Source: an uncultured Lachnospiraceae bacterium (GTDB lineage Bacteria > Bacillota > Clostridia > Lachnospirales > Lachnospiraceae). From it: a stretch of 64,000 nt of DNA. Of this stretch, positions 51,001 through 60,186 are shown one piece after another; within the stretch, counting starts at the first letter, position 1, and each line of letters starts with the position of its first letter. The notes beneath the pieces were generated by a model. That model was not told the origin of the DNA and made no database searches. It saw only the letters and a program-made list of their open reading frames with translations. The DNA is taken from assembly GCA_900542015.1 (NCBI GenBank), contig UQLY01000015.1:21316-85315 (forward strand). Direction: 5' to 3'. The translations under genes and the position numbers were made by a program.

Positions 51001-52061
51001 GTAATCGCCGCTACCGCCGCCGCTTTTTGCTCCTCGGTCATAGTCGTATCCCCGTTGATCTGTGCGATCTGCGCGTCAAAGGCGGCTTGCGCCTGATCTA
51101 ACTGGGCAAGAGCGCCCTGTAACTGCTGTAATCCCGCAATCCCCGTCTCCAGTTGGGTTTTTGCGTTTTCCGCCTGCGTAATGCTGTTTTGCAGCTCCGC
51201 CAAGGTGGCTTTGCTCTTTTCTAATTCGGTTTTCTTTTCTTTTAACTGTGTCAGTTGGTCATCCAGCTTGATTTTCATCTCAATTAACTCCGTGCTGCCG
51301 GAATCAATCTTTGACTGCGCCTGCGCCATTTCCGTTGACAGCGTCATCTTTCCGTCGGATAATTCCCTCTTTCCGGAAGCGATACCCGCTTTTCCGTCGG
51401 CGATTTCCGCCTGCCCGTCGTCAAGTTCTGCCTGGGCATCGGCAAACTCTCCGTCCAAAGCCGCCGTAATCTGTTTATTGACCTCGTCAATTTTATCCTG
51501 ATTGATCACGACATTGACCTGCGTCTCGATCAGTCCGGAGGCGTCAACGCTCGCCACACCGTCGATTCCTTCCAGCTTCGGGATAATTTCATCCTCGATA
51601 AAGGCGGAAAGCTCGGCGTTATCCATATCTTCCATTCCCACTGCGGTAACCGATACCGGCAGCATCGTGGGATTGATCTTCAGTATGTACGGCGTCCCCA
51701 CCATATCATCCCAGCTTCCGGAGACCAGATCCACGTCCTGCAAAATGTCCACGGATATCGTATCCATATTGACGTCTTCGTTAAATTCCAATGTAATCAA
51801 CGAATAATTTTCATTGGAAACGGAACTGATGGACTCGACCTTATCCAAGGTCGCAAATGTCTGTTCCAACGGTTTTGTTACGGTCTGCTCCACCTTCTCC
51901 GGCGTCGCGCCCGGATAGGTAGTCACTACCAGCACATACGGCAGATCCATATTGGGCATCAGATCCGGCGTCATCTTCGTATACGCCACGACGCCGAGCA
52001 CCAGGATCGCCACTACCGCTACCAAAACGGTAAAGGGTTTTTTTACACTAAACTTGGGCAT
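48009..52061 (-). CDS. RND-family efflux permease with long coiled-coil insert
   Basis: 1350 residues from ATG 52061 (AGGAG upstream), against about 1000-1060 for typical HAE1/SwrC-type pumps. Transmembrane helices lie at about 12-30, a group at about 640-850, and a second group at 1190-1330. GMLVDNSVVVIENTYR carries the proton-relay Asp region. The extra length is one insertion at about 210-540, almost wholly heptad-like and rich in Gln, Glu, Leu, Ala and Lys. No membrane-fusion protein gene is present. It is coupled to the TetR regulator gene upstream. Confidence 0.9.
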   Translation of the reverse strand: MPKFSVKKPFTVLVAVVAILVLGVVAYTKMTPDLMPNMDLPYVLVVTTYPGATPEKVEQTVTKPLEQTFATLDKVESISSVSNENYSLITLEFNEDVNMDTISVDILQDVDLVSGSWDDMVGTPYILKINPTMLPVSVTAVGMEDMDNAELSAFIEDEIIPKLEGIDGVASVDASGLIETQVNVVINQDKIDEVNKQITAALDGEFADAQAELDDGQAEIADGKAGIASGKRELSDGKMTLSTEMAQAQSKIDSGSTELIEMKIKLDDQLTQLKEKKTELEKSKATLAELQNSITQAENAKTQLETGIAGLQQLQGALAQLDQAQAAFDAQIAQINGDTTMTEEQKAAAVAAITSSQEYLQLQASYSTIDAQLAAAGAGRDTLAATIATYQGQLDQVNAGLAAIDAKLAEQGMSRAEVGASMTELENGLTQINEGIAKLETALAQLEAGSVQLSEAQKTLDEQKTLAIFQLSEATTQLLIGESQLESASSALDEGVEQFEDAKEAAYKQSDMNNVITMDMVSNILLAQNFAMPAGYIEEDGISYMVNVGDVIADEEEIADLLLVDLGMDGVESIYLSDVADVFISDNANDVYANIDGTNGVMLSFTKQSTYATATVSDSIEEKLQELSEEYEGFHYSTMMDQGDYIYMIIDSIMQSLLLGALFAIIILFVFLKDIRPTFITLCSIPISVIFAIVLMYFSGVTINMISLSGLAIAVGMLVDNSVVVIENTYRLLNKGESALKAAVAGASQVAGAIASSTLTTICVFLPIVFIEGLTRELFSDLALTIAYSLLASLIIALTLVPAMSAKLLKNAKEKPHKIMDKLISGYEKLIRVVLRHKWITLGAALLMLIFSTVITLSKGFTFMPDMSSNQMSATIIMPEDADFEQLRETSDHIVDDVKKMDHVVSVGAMAESESSTGALMGGSEGLSTTLYVMLPEDEKVDTNQLAQDISALGDKYGCTVEASGDGGMSSMMSMLGGEGVTIRLYGEDLEAMQETAKNIAQIVEGVEGTTNISDGLEETSPAVKITVDKEKAMKGGLTVAQVYQELAGDLSTETTATSVTMEGSSYDVVVKKGEDQQTSLTDLQNYTFTVTDKEGEEKEIRLKDIAEITETESLQAINRENQKRYIEISAELEDGYNVTLVTDDVKEAIDQYKLPAGMTLEFEGQNESIMESMEDLMQMILLGIVLVYLVMVAQFQSLKSPFIVLFTIPLAFTGGFLGLFLTGKEVSVISMMGFVMLCGIIVNNGIVLVDFVNQLRAEGMEKTEALIEAGKTRMRPILMTTITTILGLIVMALGLDSGSELMQPIAIVCIGGLTYATLMTLFVVPALYDLLNRKEINVVKDEDLVLETE

Positions 52062-52686
52062 CTTCAATCTCCTTTTCTTTTACAGTTTTCATGCCAGTTT
52101 CTATCAAAACGATTTTTTTATGAAAATCTTCTAAAATTTTGTTTTCTTCTTCATCAAACAGGAAAATCCTGACAAGCGCTTCCTTAAAAATCTGTATCAG
52201 GATATCGAACACTAATATGATCTCTTTTGCGGAATATTCCGGATAATATATCTGCTTCATTTCTCCGGTCATTTTTTCGCCTATCTTCTGGATTTCCTCT
52301 TTAAAGAAATCTCCCTTGCAGGGCGGACCGTATCGAAGCCTTGAAAATACATTTTTGCAGACGTCTTTAAATTCATGCTTCATACCGATCCTGACGATTT
52401 CCTCTAAGGCGTCCTGGAAAAACTGAAACATGTCTCCTTTTTTATGCACTAAATATTCTTCCAGCTCCGACTGTAGCTGATCCCGGAAATCCTCCAGCAG
52501 GAACATCTCTAAATCCTGTTTATCTTCAAAATACTGGTAAAAACTTCCCCTCGATATATCCGCGTCCCGGATAATCCTGTTAATGGAAATCTCTTCAAAA
52601 GGCACTCTTGCAAATTCCTTCAAGGACGCTTTAATAATCCTCTTTTTCTTATCCTCCGGCAAATGAAAAAATCTTTCGCTTGGCAT
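52048..52686 (-). CDS. TetR-family regulator of the RND pump
   Basis: 212 residues. An N-terminal HTH (RIIKASLKEFARVPFEEISI, then ISRGSFYQYFEDKQDL) and a C-terminal helical ligand domain. First gene of the unit with the pump; the stop overlaps the pump start by 14 bases. An inverted repeat lies in its promoter region, so autorepression with drug-induced release is likely. Confidence 0.92.
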   Translation of the reverse strand: MPSERFFHLPEDKKKRIIKASLKEFARVPFEEISINRIIRDADISRGSFYQYFEDKQDLEMFLLEDFRDQLQSELEEYLVHKKGDMFQFFQDALEEIVRIGMKHEFKDVCKNVFSRLRYGPPCKGDFFKEEIQKIGEKMTGEMKQIYYPEYSAKEIILVFDILIQIFKEALVRIFLFDEEENKILEDFHKKIVLIETGMKTVKEKEIEDAQV

Positions 52687-52722
52687 TTAACCATCTTCCT
52701 CCAAACGCATTCTCCAAGTCAT

Positions 52723-52751
52723 ATATGACAATTAGTGACACCATGTCATAT
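52723..52751. promoter_or_regulatory. TetR operator candidate
   Basis: Inverted repeat ATATGACA ... TGTCATAT with a 13-base centre containing a further GTGAC half. It lies 37 bases upstream of the tetR start. Confidence 0.7.
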
Positions 52752-52853
52752 TATAACCCGCCATCACTATAGTATTTTCAAGATACTGCGTCAAGAGATT
52801 TCTTTTCTTTTTTATATAAAATTAACAAAATAATAATTCAGGGAATTGTCATT

Positions 52854-52882
52854 GACCGATGATTTCATTTCCGATACAATAG
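52854..52882 (+). promoter_or_regulatory. Sigma-A promoter of trpS
   Basis: TTGACC, 17 bases, TACAAT, 27 bases before the start codon. There is no room for a T-box leader between promoter and gene. Confidence 0.85.
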
Positions 52883-52909
52883 GATACAGAGATTAAGGAG
52901 GCTTTTATT

Positions 52910-54019
52910 ATGGCAAAAATTATTCTGACAGGCGACCGTCCTACGGGAAAACTTCATGTGGGTCACTATGTCGGTTCATTGAGAAGACGTGTGGAATTAC
53001 AAAACAGCGGAAACTACGACGAAATCTATATTATGATTGCGGATGCACAGGCTCTTACCGATAATGCCGACAATCCGGAAAAGGTCCGCCAGAATATTAT
53101 TGAGGTGGCGCTTGATTACTTATCCTGCGGATTAGATCCTGCAAAATCCACTTTATTTATTCAATCCCAGGTACCGGAACTGACAGAACTTACTTTTTAT
53201 TATATGAATCTGGTTACGGTTGCAAGATTGCAGCGCAATCCTACCGTAAAATCCGAAATCCAGCTGCGCGGTTTTAACGAAACCGGCGACAATAACAACG
53301 GAGCGGGCATTCCCGTGGGATTTTTTACTTATCCGATCAGCCAGGCGGCGGATATCACGGCGTTCGACGCGACGACCGTTCCCGTCGGCGAGGACCAGGC
53401 TCCGATGATTGAGCAGACGAAAGAAATCGTCCGCAGATTTAATTATATCTACGGCGACACTTTGGTAGAACCCCAGATCCTGCTGCCGGAAAACAAATTC
53501 TGTATGCGTCTCCCGGGTACGGACGGCAAAGCCAAAATGAGTAAATCCCTGAATAACTGCATTTACTTATCCGATTCTTCCGAGGAAGTCAAAAAGAAAA
53601 TTATGGGCATGTTTACCGATCCGAATCACCTGCGGGTTGATGATCCCGGTCAGGTGGAAGGAAATCCCGTATTTATCTATCTGGAGGCTTTCTCTACAGA
53701 CGAGCATTTCCGAAAATTCCTGCCGGAATACGAAAATCTCCAGGCATTGGAAGATCACTACAGCCGCGGCGGCTTAGGCGACGTAAAGGTAAAGAAATTC
53801 TTATATGCGGTAATGGAGGATATTCTGACTCCTATCAGAGAACGCAGAAAGGAATACGAAAAAGACATTCCCGGCGTACTGGAAATCTTAAAACAGGGAA
53901 GTATTAAAGCCGAAGCAAAAGCGGCGCAGACCCTGGCGCGCGTTAAACAGTCCATGCGGATCAACTATTTTGACGACCAGGATTATCTGGACGAGCAGAC
54001 GAGGAAATTTGTAAACTAA
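52910..54019 (+). CDS. trpS: Tryptophan-tRNA ligase
   Basis: 369 residues with AAGGAGG upstream. Class I signatures: GKLHVGHYVGS (HIGH-like) and KAKMSKSLNN (KMSKS). Charges tRNA-Trp. The stretch GFNETGDNNNGAGIPVGFFT is a small insertion near the active-site region that marks the longer clostridial subtype. Not under a T-box, so expression is probably constitutive. Confidence 0.96.
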   Translation: MAKIILTGDRPTGKLHVGHYVGSLRRRVELQNSGNYDEIYIMIADAQALTDNADNPEKVRQNIIEVALDYLSCGLDPAKSTLFIQSQVPELTELTFYYMNLVTVARLQRNPTVKSEIQLRGFNETGDNNNGAGIPVGFFTYPISQAADITAFDATTVPVGEDQAPMIEQTKEIVRRFNYIYGDTLVEPQILLPENKFCMRLPGTDGKAKMSKSLNNCIYLSDSSEEVKKKIMGMFTDPNHLRVDDPGQVEGNPVFIYLEAFSTDEHFRKFLPEYENLQALEDHYSRGGLGDVKVKKFLYAVMEDILTPIRERRKEYEKDIPGVLEILKQGSIKAEAKAAQTLARVKQSMRINYFDDQDYLDEQTRKFVN

Positions 54020-54074
54020 ATAAAACAGTTGCAAACGTAAGAAGGTTAGCGACGTAAAAATATTGGCAACGTAG

Positions 54075-54221
54075 GAAAAATTGAAAAAACGGGCAGATAT
54101 CACGGAAACACGCTTTCGCTCTACAAAAACGTAGCGGTACATAAATCCGCAAAATACGCGGATTAAGTACCGACGTTTTTATAAGGTTTCCTTTGATATC
54201 TGCCCGTTTTTTCAATTTTTC
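54075..54221. repeat. 147-base nested inverted repeat
   Basis: Outer arms of 28 bases (54075-54102 and 54194-54221) are perfect complements and extend a few bases with mismatches. Inside lies a second hairpin: AAAAACGT at 54125-54132 and ACGTTTTT at 54173-54180, closing on CGGTAC/GTACCG and AATCCGC/GCGGATT stems. It fills most of the 310-base gap between the convergent trpS and degV genes. It may be a double terminator or a MITE-like element. Confidence 0.85.
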
Positions 54222-54330
54222 TTACTGCGACAGTTTTTTTCTCAAACTATTCCTGTATTCCTGTTTTGAATTTCAATTTAAAATTTTAGTTTAGAATTAT
54301 TGTCAGGAATAGGAGTTGTTGCAGTATTAA

Positions 54331-55215
54331 TCAGTCCAGGTATTTGTCGTAGTTGATGTTGGTTTCGTCCAGGTAAACGATGCCGACGATTCCGGGACCG
54401 GTATGGGCGCCGATGGCACAGCCGACACGGGATTCGATGGCTCCCTTGATATGGCATTCATCCTTCAGCATCTGTAACGCTTTTTTCATGCTCTCTTCTT
54501 CCGTTCCGTAAACCGCTCCCACTACCTGCTGATCCAGATTAGCTCCCTTTTCCTTAACGATATCTACGATTCGGCGAATCGCTTTATTCCAGCCGCGCAC
54601 CTTTTCCGTCGCCTGCAGCGCTCCGTTTTCATCCACTTCAATAATCGGCTTAATATCCAGCACCGTTCCCGCAACGGCAGAAGTTTTACTCAGTCTTCCG
54701 CCTTTATACAGATAATCCAGCGTGCGGACTGCAACGGCATGTTTGATATGTTCGCAATAAAAATATGCCGCTTCAATGATCAGATCCTTATCCGCTCCGT
54801 TTTTCTGCATCTGCAAAAGCTTGCTGACCACCAGTCCGAAGCCCATAGACGCACATTTGGAATCAATGATCGTGATTTTAAAATCCGGATAATCCTCTAA
54901 AATAGCCTCTTTTGCCAGATTTGCCGCCTGAAAAGTGCCTGCAATCCCGGTGGAGAAGCAAATATACAATACCTCGTCTCCGTTTTTGGCATAAGGTTCA
55001 AAATTTTCCTGAAACATATACTGGCTGATATGATATGTTTTTATATCCTTTCCCTGTTTCTGGATTTCATAAAATTCATCCGGGAAAATCGTTTTACCGT
55101 CAAGATAATCAGTACCTTCAATCGTTACCGGAGTCGGGATCACATGAAGATCGTACTCCTTAATCAAAGACTGGGGCACATCCGATGCCGAATCCGTAAT
55201 AATTTTAAAAGCCAT
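54331..55215 (-). CDS. DegV-family fatty-acid-binding protein
   Basis: 294 residues. The opening FKIITDSASDVPQSLIKEYD and the motif FSTGIAGTFQAA, then TLDYLYKGGRLSK, are characteristic. DegV/FakB proteins bind a fatty acid and present it to the FakA kinase for phospholipid synthesis. No fakA is in the window. Confidence 0.93.
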   Translation of the reverse strand: MAFKIITDSASDVPQSLIKEYDLHVIPTPVTIEGTDYLDGKTIFPDEFYEIQKQGKDIKTYHISQYMFQENFEPYAKNGDEVLYICFSTGIAGTFQAANLAKEAILEDYPDFKITIIDSKCASMGFGLVVSKLLQMQKNGADKDLIIEAAYFYCEHIKHAVAVRTLDYLYKGGRLSKTSAVAGTVLDIKPIIEVDENGALQATEKVRGWNKAIRRIVDIVKEKGANLDQQVVGAVYGTEEESMKKALQMLKDECHIKGAIESRVGCAIGAHTGPGIVGIVYLDETNINYDKYLD

Positions 55216-55266
55216 AGTGTCCTCCTTTTCCTTCTTTTGCGTTTTATCAATTTTATAATCTATATG

Positions 55267-57111
55267 TCAATTTATGGGTGCAGTCTCTTTTTTCAGCCAC
55301 AGTTTTTCCTCTTCCCCTAAATATATGTTTATTCTATCATAAATTTGCTTATGATAGGAGTTTAAAATATATTTTTCATGATGATTTAATAAAGACGGTT
55401 CTATCGCCTCTCTGTCAAAGGGTACAAAGGTCAATGGTCTGAACCCGTAAAAACCGTTTTCTTCCTCTACGCATTCAATGAGATTTTCCAGGCGGATGCC
55501 GTATTTTCCTTCAAAATATAACCCCGGCTCGTCGGAAGTGATCATGCCCGGCACAATTGCCGTCGTATCAGCCTTTCCCCTTCCCCGGTAAGTCCGAAAC
55601 GCGTTAGGTCCCTCATGAACGCTTAAAATAAAGCCGACCCCGTGTCCGGTTCCGTGATTAAAATCAAGCCCTTCCGCCCAAAGCGGTTCTCTCGCAAGGG
55701 CGTCGAGACTGTTCCCGCATACGCCTTTTGGAAACTTCGCATCCATCAGCCGCAGGTTCGCCTTCAGCACAAGCGTATAATGCTTTTTCTCTTCTTCGCT
55801 TAAACCCTGCGCCGCCAGAGAAATTGTCCGGGTAATGTCCGTCGTCCCGTCCCTGTAATGACCTCCCGTATCCGAAAGCAGGAAACTTTCCGTCTCCAAA
55901 ACAGCGTCCGTCTCTTCGGTAGCGGAATAATGAACGATAGCTCCGTGCGCGCCGTATGCCATAATCGGATCAAAGCTGTCTCCCAGATAATCCTTCTGCT
56001 CTTTCCGTAAATTTTCCAATACGGCGGCAGCCTTTTGCTCCGTAAGGGGTTCCTCCTCCCACCTGCCTGCAGCCGACAGCTCCCTGTATTTCTTTATATA
56101 ATATATAAAACGGGTAACGGCGACGCCATCCTTTAAATGCGCGTTTCTCATATTGGAAAGCTCCGTGGGATTTTTTACCGCCTTCATTAACGCCGTGGGA
56201 TTTTCTCCTGTCACCAAATGACAATGCTTTAACAGCCCTTCCGTCAGCCTCGCATTTACTACGCTTTCATTTAACAATACTTTTTGTTCCCGGAGCCCTT
56301 CGCAAAATTCATAAATCTCTCCGTAAGGGCGCAGGGTTATTCCGTCTTCTCTCAGATGATTCAACCCCTCGCTGTCAAGAATCTCCTCTCCGGCAAATAA
56401 AATGCAGCTCTCCCGGGTGATATAAAGATAGGATAAAAACACCGGATTGCAATGAATATCCGATCCCCGCAAATTTAACAGCCAGGCAACATCCTCAAGA
56501 GACGTAAGTAAATGCGCCGTCGCTCCCTGTTCCTCCATCTTCTTTCTAAGTTCGGATAATTTATCTTTTCGGGAACAGCCGCTTTGGGACAACTCCAGTT
56601 CCCACACCGGATGAAATATCAATGAGGGACGGTTTTTCCATATGCGGTCGGTCAGATCAAAGCTTCCTTCCAATAAAATCTTATGATCCTTAGTTTTTTC
56701 CTGAATCCGTCTGATAAAGCCTCCGTTGACGCATCTGCCGTCAAAGCCCAGCTTATCTCCTTCTTTCATATGCTCCGCCAAAAAATCTTCAACCGCGGGA
56801 ACGCCCGGTTCTCCTATTTTCATAAGAGAAATCCCGCTGCCCTGCAGTTGTCTTTCCGCCTGCAAAAAATATCTGCCGTCCGTCCATAGCCCCGCAAAAT
56901 CCGCGGTTACCGCCAAAGTCCCTGCGGACCCCGTAAATCCTGTTAAATATTCCCTGCACTTAAAATAATCGCTTACATATTCCGATCCGTGAAAATCATC
57001 GGTGGGAACATAATAAGCGCTTATTCCTTCTTTTTCCATTTCCCGGCGCAGAGCGTTAATTCTTTCGGTTATTGTCACAGTGATCGCCTTTCCTATCATT
57101 TTATACTTCAT
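55267..57111 (-). CDS. pepP: Xaa-Pro aminopeptidase (aminopeptidase P)
   Basis: 614 residues, the long three-domain form. The metal ligands are visible in LLSDTGGHYRDGTTDIT, FNHGTGHGVGF, and TSDEPGLYFEGKYGIRLEN. It removes N-terminal residues before proline in the cytoplasm. A GTG at 57078 with AGGAAAGG upstream gives a more family-like start (TITERINALRREM) and may be the true one. It overlaps the preceding gene. Confidence 0.94.
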   Translation of the reverse strand: MKYKMIGKAITVTITERINALRREMEKEGISAYYVPTDDFHGSEYVSDYFKCREYLTGFTGSAGTLAVTADFAGLWTDGRYFLQAERQLQGSGISLMKIGEPGVPAVEDFLAEHMKEGDKLGFDGRCVNGGFIRRIQEKTKDHKILLEGSFDLTDRIWKNRPSLIFHPVWELELSQSGCSRKDKLSELRKKMEEQGATAHLLTSLEDVAWLLNLRGSDIHCNPVFLSYLYITRESCILFAGEEILDSEGLNHLREDGITLRPYGEIYEFCEGLREQKVLLNESVVNARLTEGLLKHCHLVTGENPTALMKAVKNPTELSNMRNAHLKDGVAVTRFIYYIKKYRELSAAGRWEEEPLTEQKAAAVLENLRKEQKDYLGDSFDPIMAYGAHGAIVHYSATEETDAVLETESFLLSDTGGHYRDGTTDITRTISLAAQGLSEEEKKHYTLVLKANLRLMDAKFPKGVCGNSLDALAREPLWAEGLDFNHGTGHGVGFILSVHEGPNAFRTYRGRGKADTTAIVPGMITSDEPGLYFEGKYGIRLENLIECVEEENGFYGFRPLTFVPFDREAIEPSLLNHHEKYILNSYHKQIYDRINIYLGEEEKLWLKKETAPIN

Positions 57112-57628
57112 TTATTACCTTGATCTGGCACGCTTTCATTGCTTCTAAAGCGGTGCGATGGCTCTGCGGCGTTACTCCCGCGCAGCATTTTGCGTCAACG
57201 ATGATTTCCGCTTCCGGCAGAAACGCTTTGATTAAAAGAGCATTGGAAATTACGCAAATATCGGTACAAAGTCCGATCAGGGTAATGCTTCCGATCTTTT
57301 CCTTCCGATCCTCCGCTTTTAACATTTCACCGAGCTCCACCGAGCCGAACGTAACCTTATCAATGGCGGGTTCCTTTCGCAAATTTTCCAATGCCGGACA
57401 AATTTCCCAACCGGAAGTGTCTTTCATACAATGGGGAACCGGCAGATTGCGCCCTTCCTGTGTTTCCAAATAATTTTCTTCGTGCGTATCTCTTGTAAAA
57501 AATACCTTTCCGGAAAATTCCCTGATTTTTTGCGTGACGCCAGGTACAATCGCGGTCGCTTCTTTTGTTCCTAAAGCGCCGTCTATAAAATCATTCTGCA
57601 TATCTACAACAATTAAAATATCCTGCAT
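57101..57628 (-). CDS. Isochorismatase-family cysteine hydrolase, nicotinamidase-like
   Basis: 175 residues. The triad is visible: Asp in IVVDMQNDFI, Lys in AIDKVTFGS and the catalytic Cys in LCTDICVISNA. TRDTHEENY and PHCMKDTSG match the metal/substrate region of nicotinamidases, so conversion of nicotinamide to nicotinate is likely. It overlaps pepP by 11 bases. Confidence 0.85.
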   Translation of the reverse strand: MQDILIVVDMQNDFIDGALGTKEATAIVPGVTQKIREFSGKVFFTRDTHEENYLETQEGRNLPVPHCMKDTSGWEICPALENLRKEPAIDKVTFGSVELGEMLKAEDRKEKIGSITLIGLCTDICVISNALLIKAFLPEAEIIVDAKCCAGVTPQSHRTALEAMKACQIKVINEV

Positions 57629-57851
57629 TTTGCATACTCCTTCTTAAAATCTTTCGCTCATCTTATCATTCCTTTTACTGTTGTGTCAATTTTTTGCTTG
57701 ATTTCCCGTTTATATCATGGTATTTTATTATCATCTGACGGAAACGGGATTTTTCCGTTTCATCTTAACGCCGCAAGGCATTCTCATTTCGGCGCTTCAC
57801 TCGAAGCAATCATTCCGATGTGAAAACACAATCCATTACAAAAGGAGGACT

Positions 57852-58509
57852 ATGCCCATGTGCATGAAAAACCGGCTTCAAAGCTGCTTTCCCATCATTC
57901 GGACAAGAGAGGAGGTGCTTAGTGAGATTTATTCCCGTTACGATTTAACCGCCGTTTTCTCTTCCTGGACCAGGGAACAGCAAAAGGAAACACTTCAGCT
58001 ATCGGGATATCAAAAATGTCTATACCATTGTCCTGTTTGACAAAAGCCCGGCGGAATTTCACAAATTCCCCGACACCTATCTGCATCATTTCGAGCAAAA
58101 ATCCGACTCCGGATTAAACATGGAGCTTCTGCAAAAATATCTTTTTATTCCGCTTGACATATTTCGTAAAAACGTACATAATAAATCTGAAATCAGTAAA
58201 TTAGACGCATAGCTGATACTGCTGTCCGTAGATGATCCCAAGACCATTTTGTCTTTGATCAATACCTACCCTGAATTTAAAGAAATTTACGGACAAGTAT
58301 ACGAAATTTGCCGGAACGTGGAGGACGCTATGGGATTATTTTCAAAGGAACTTGCAGAACTGGACCGCAACACAGTGCAGTATATGATTGACCAAATGCA
58401 GGAAGAGCTGGAAACAACCAACTCCCAACTGGAAGAAACAGACCGTCTCTATCAGAGCGCTTTGCGGCAGATCGAAGAATTAGAACAAAAACTGCGATCC
58501 AGGGCATGA
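57852..58509 (+). pseudogene. Decayed Rpn/PD-(D/E)XK transposase-type nuclease gene
   Basis: The AGGAGG-led start encodes FPIIRTREEVLSEIYSRYDL and FSSWTREQQKE, the family's N-terminus. The nuclease core (about 120 residues) is then missing. A second frame gives DIKNVYTIVLFDKSPAEFHK and LLQKYLFIPLDIFRKN, an in-frame TAG after SKLDA, and then LINTYPEFKEIYGQVYEICR with a coiled-coil tail to 58509. So there is one internal deletion, one frame change and one stop. Rpn-type proteins promote DNA recombination; this copy is dead. Confidence 0.85.
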
Positions 58510-58523
58510 TCCCGCCGCCGGTA

Positions 58524-60146
58524 TCAAATTAAGTGCAGCTTTTCCAACAGTCCGGCAAGTTTTTTTCCTTTCGGCATCGCTACGATATCATTTCTATTCA
58601 GAACGCCCATTTTCAGGATCAGGACACCATAAACCGCCACCGCCACAATGACAGCGCATATAAGAGCCACAGCATTGCTCTTAATCAAAGCATACAGACC
58701 CGCATAGACTCCGTAAGCCGCGGCTCCCATAATGGCGGAAGCCACCGCCGGAAGCACAAATACCTTTAAAATATTTTGTCTGTAATTCAGGTATTTCTTT
58801 ACGGACGCGCCGTTTAAAATGCACATCAGCAGGGAGTAGACAATCGCTGCGATCGCCAGACAATACAAATTCAAATCCGTAAACCAGAGGCACGGCACTA
58901 AAACGGCGGTCTGTACCACCAACGCAATAAAGGCATTGATAACCGGGATGTTTACCTTTCCGATTGCCTGCAAAACTGCATTTGTCAAAGTGGAAAGAGA
59001 ATAAAATACCACGGTAACGCTTAAAGCGCGAAGGAGATCTGCCGCCAGATCCAGGGAAGTCTGCCCCGGGAAAAGGAAGCTGACCACAGGCTTTGCCAAA
59101 ACACCGATCCCGACTGCCGCCGGTATTGCAATTAACATCGTTGTCAAAATCGCCGTATGGATTTTGGCTCTCGTTCCTTTTATATCGCCGGTTGCATATT
59201 TGCCGGAAATGCTCGGTATCATTGCCGAAGACATCGCCGATGCAATTGCAATGGGAATATTGGATATAACCACGGCTTTTCCGGAATAAATCCCGTACCA
59301 GGTCGCAATCTGGGTCACATCCACACCTTTCACTAATTTTAAAATCTTTCTGTAAATGGTTTCATCCAGAGACGTGCTGAAATTATAAATAAACGTACTC
59401 AATATAAAAGGTGTGACAAGGCAGAAAATAATTTTAAAAATCTCCGAATAGCTTAATACGCTTTTAGATTTATCCTTTTTCAGCCTTTTCGCAATATACT
59501 GCCTGTTTAAACCGTAAACCATCCACATAAAGGCAAGGGCGAGCAAAACGCCGGCTCCCGTTCCCAGCGCGCTGCCCATGGCTCCATAGACAGCCTGGGT
59601 CGTCAGGTCCCTGTCAATGACAGCCTGTTTTAACAAATATGCCGCCAGAATACTGACAACCGCATTGATAATCTGCTCCAATATCTGCGATATGGAGGTT
59701 TGAACCATAGTCCTGTGCGCCTGAAAATAGCCGCGCAATACGCCCAAAAGACCCGAGAAAAAAATCGTCGGCGCAAATACCCGCAATACGATAACCGCAT
59801 TCTCCTCTACCAGAATACCGGCTGCAAAATACGTAAACAAACTGGCGATTCCGCCCACCACAATGACGTAGATAAAAGCGCAATGAAATATCCTCTGAGC
59901 ATTTTTATATTCCCTTAAAGCAAGCTTTCCGGCAATTACCTTTGAAATCGCAGAGGGGATGGAATAAGAACTGATCAGCAGAATAATCGTATAGATATTG
60001 TACGCCGATCCGTAATATCCGTTGCCTTCATCCCCGATAACCGCCGCTAACGGACTTCGATATAAAATTCCGATGATTCTGCAGATAATTCCCGCCATAG
60101 CCAGAATACCGGCTTGCATAATAAATCCGTCGTTTTTCTTTGCCAA
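58524..60146 (-). CDS. MATE-like polysaccharide flippase (SpoVB/MurJ superfamily)
   Basis: 540 residues with about 14 hydrophobic segments. The N-terminus GFIMQAGILAMAGIICRIIG, then YRSPLAAVIGDEGNGYYGSA, is typical of SpoVB-like exporters. It likely moves a lipid-linked glycan across the membrane, in cell-wall or spore-coat synthesis. Its start lies 40 bases downstream of the acetyltransferase stop. Confidence 0.9.
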   Translation of the reverse strand: MAKKNDGFIMQAGILAMAGIICRIIGILYRSPLAAVIGDEGNGYYGSAYNIYTIILLISSYSIPSAISKVIAGKLALREYKNAQRIFHCAFIYVIVVGGIASLFTYFAAGILVEENAVIVLRVFAPTIFFSGLLGVLRGYFQAHRTMVQTSISQILEQIINAVVSILAAYLLKQAVIDRDLTTQAVYGAMGSALGTGAGVLLALAFMWMVYGLNRQYIAKRLKKDKSKSVLSYSEIFKIIFCLVTPFILSTFIYNFSTSLDETIYRKILKLVKGVDVTQIATWYGIYSGKAVVISNIPIAIASAMSSAMIPSISGKYATGDIKGTRAKIHTAILTTMLIAIPAAVGIGVLAKPVVSFLFPGQTSLDLAADLLRALSVTVVFYSLSTLTNAVLQAIGKVNIPVINAFIALVVQTAVLVPCLWFTDLNLYCLAIAAIVYSLLMCILNGASVKKYLNYRQNILKVFVLPAVASAIMGAAAYGVYAGLYALIKSNAVALICAVIVAVAVYGVLILKMGVLNRNDIVAMPKGKKLAGLLEKLHLI

Positions 60147-60186
60147 TGCAGTTTCTCCTTACATCCGTTTCTCCAAGGTCGCCCGG

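Noticed and set aside
52740..52909. T-box or other amino-acid-sensing leader before trpS
   Set aside because: The promoter lies only 27 bases before the start codon, leaving no room, and no T-box sequence (such as TGGNACC) was seen.
57717..57851. Extra N-terminal codons of the Rpn-type pseudogene
   Set aside because: The family N-terminus and AGGAGG place the start at 57852.
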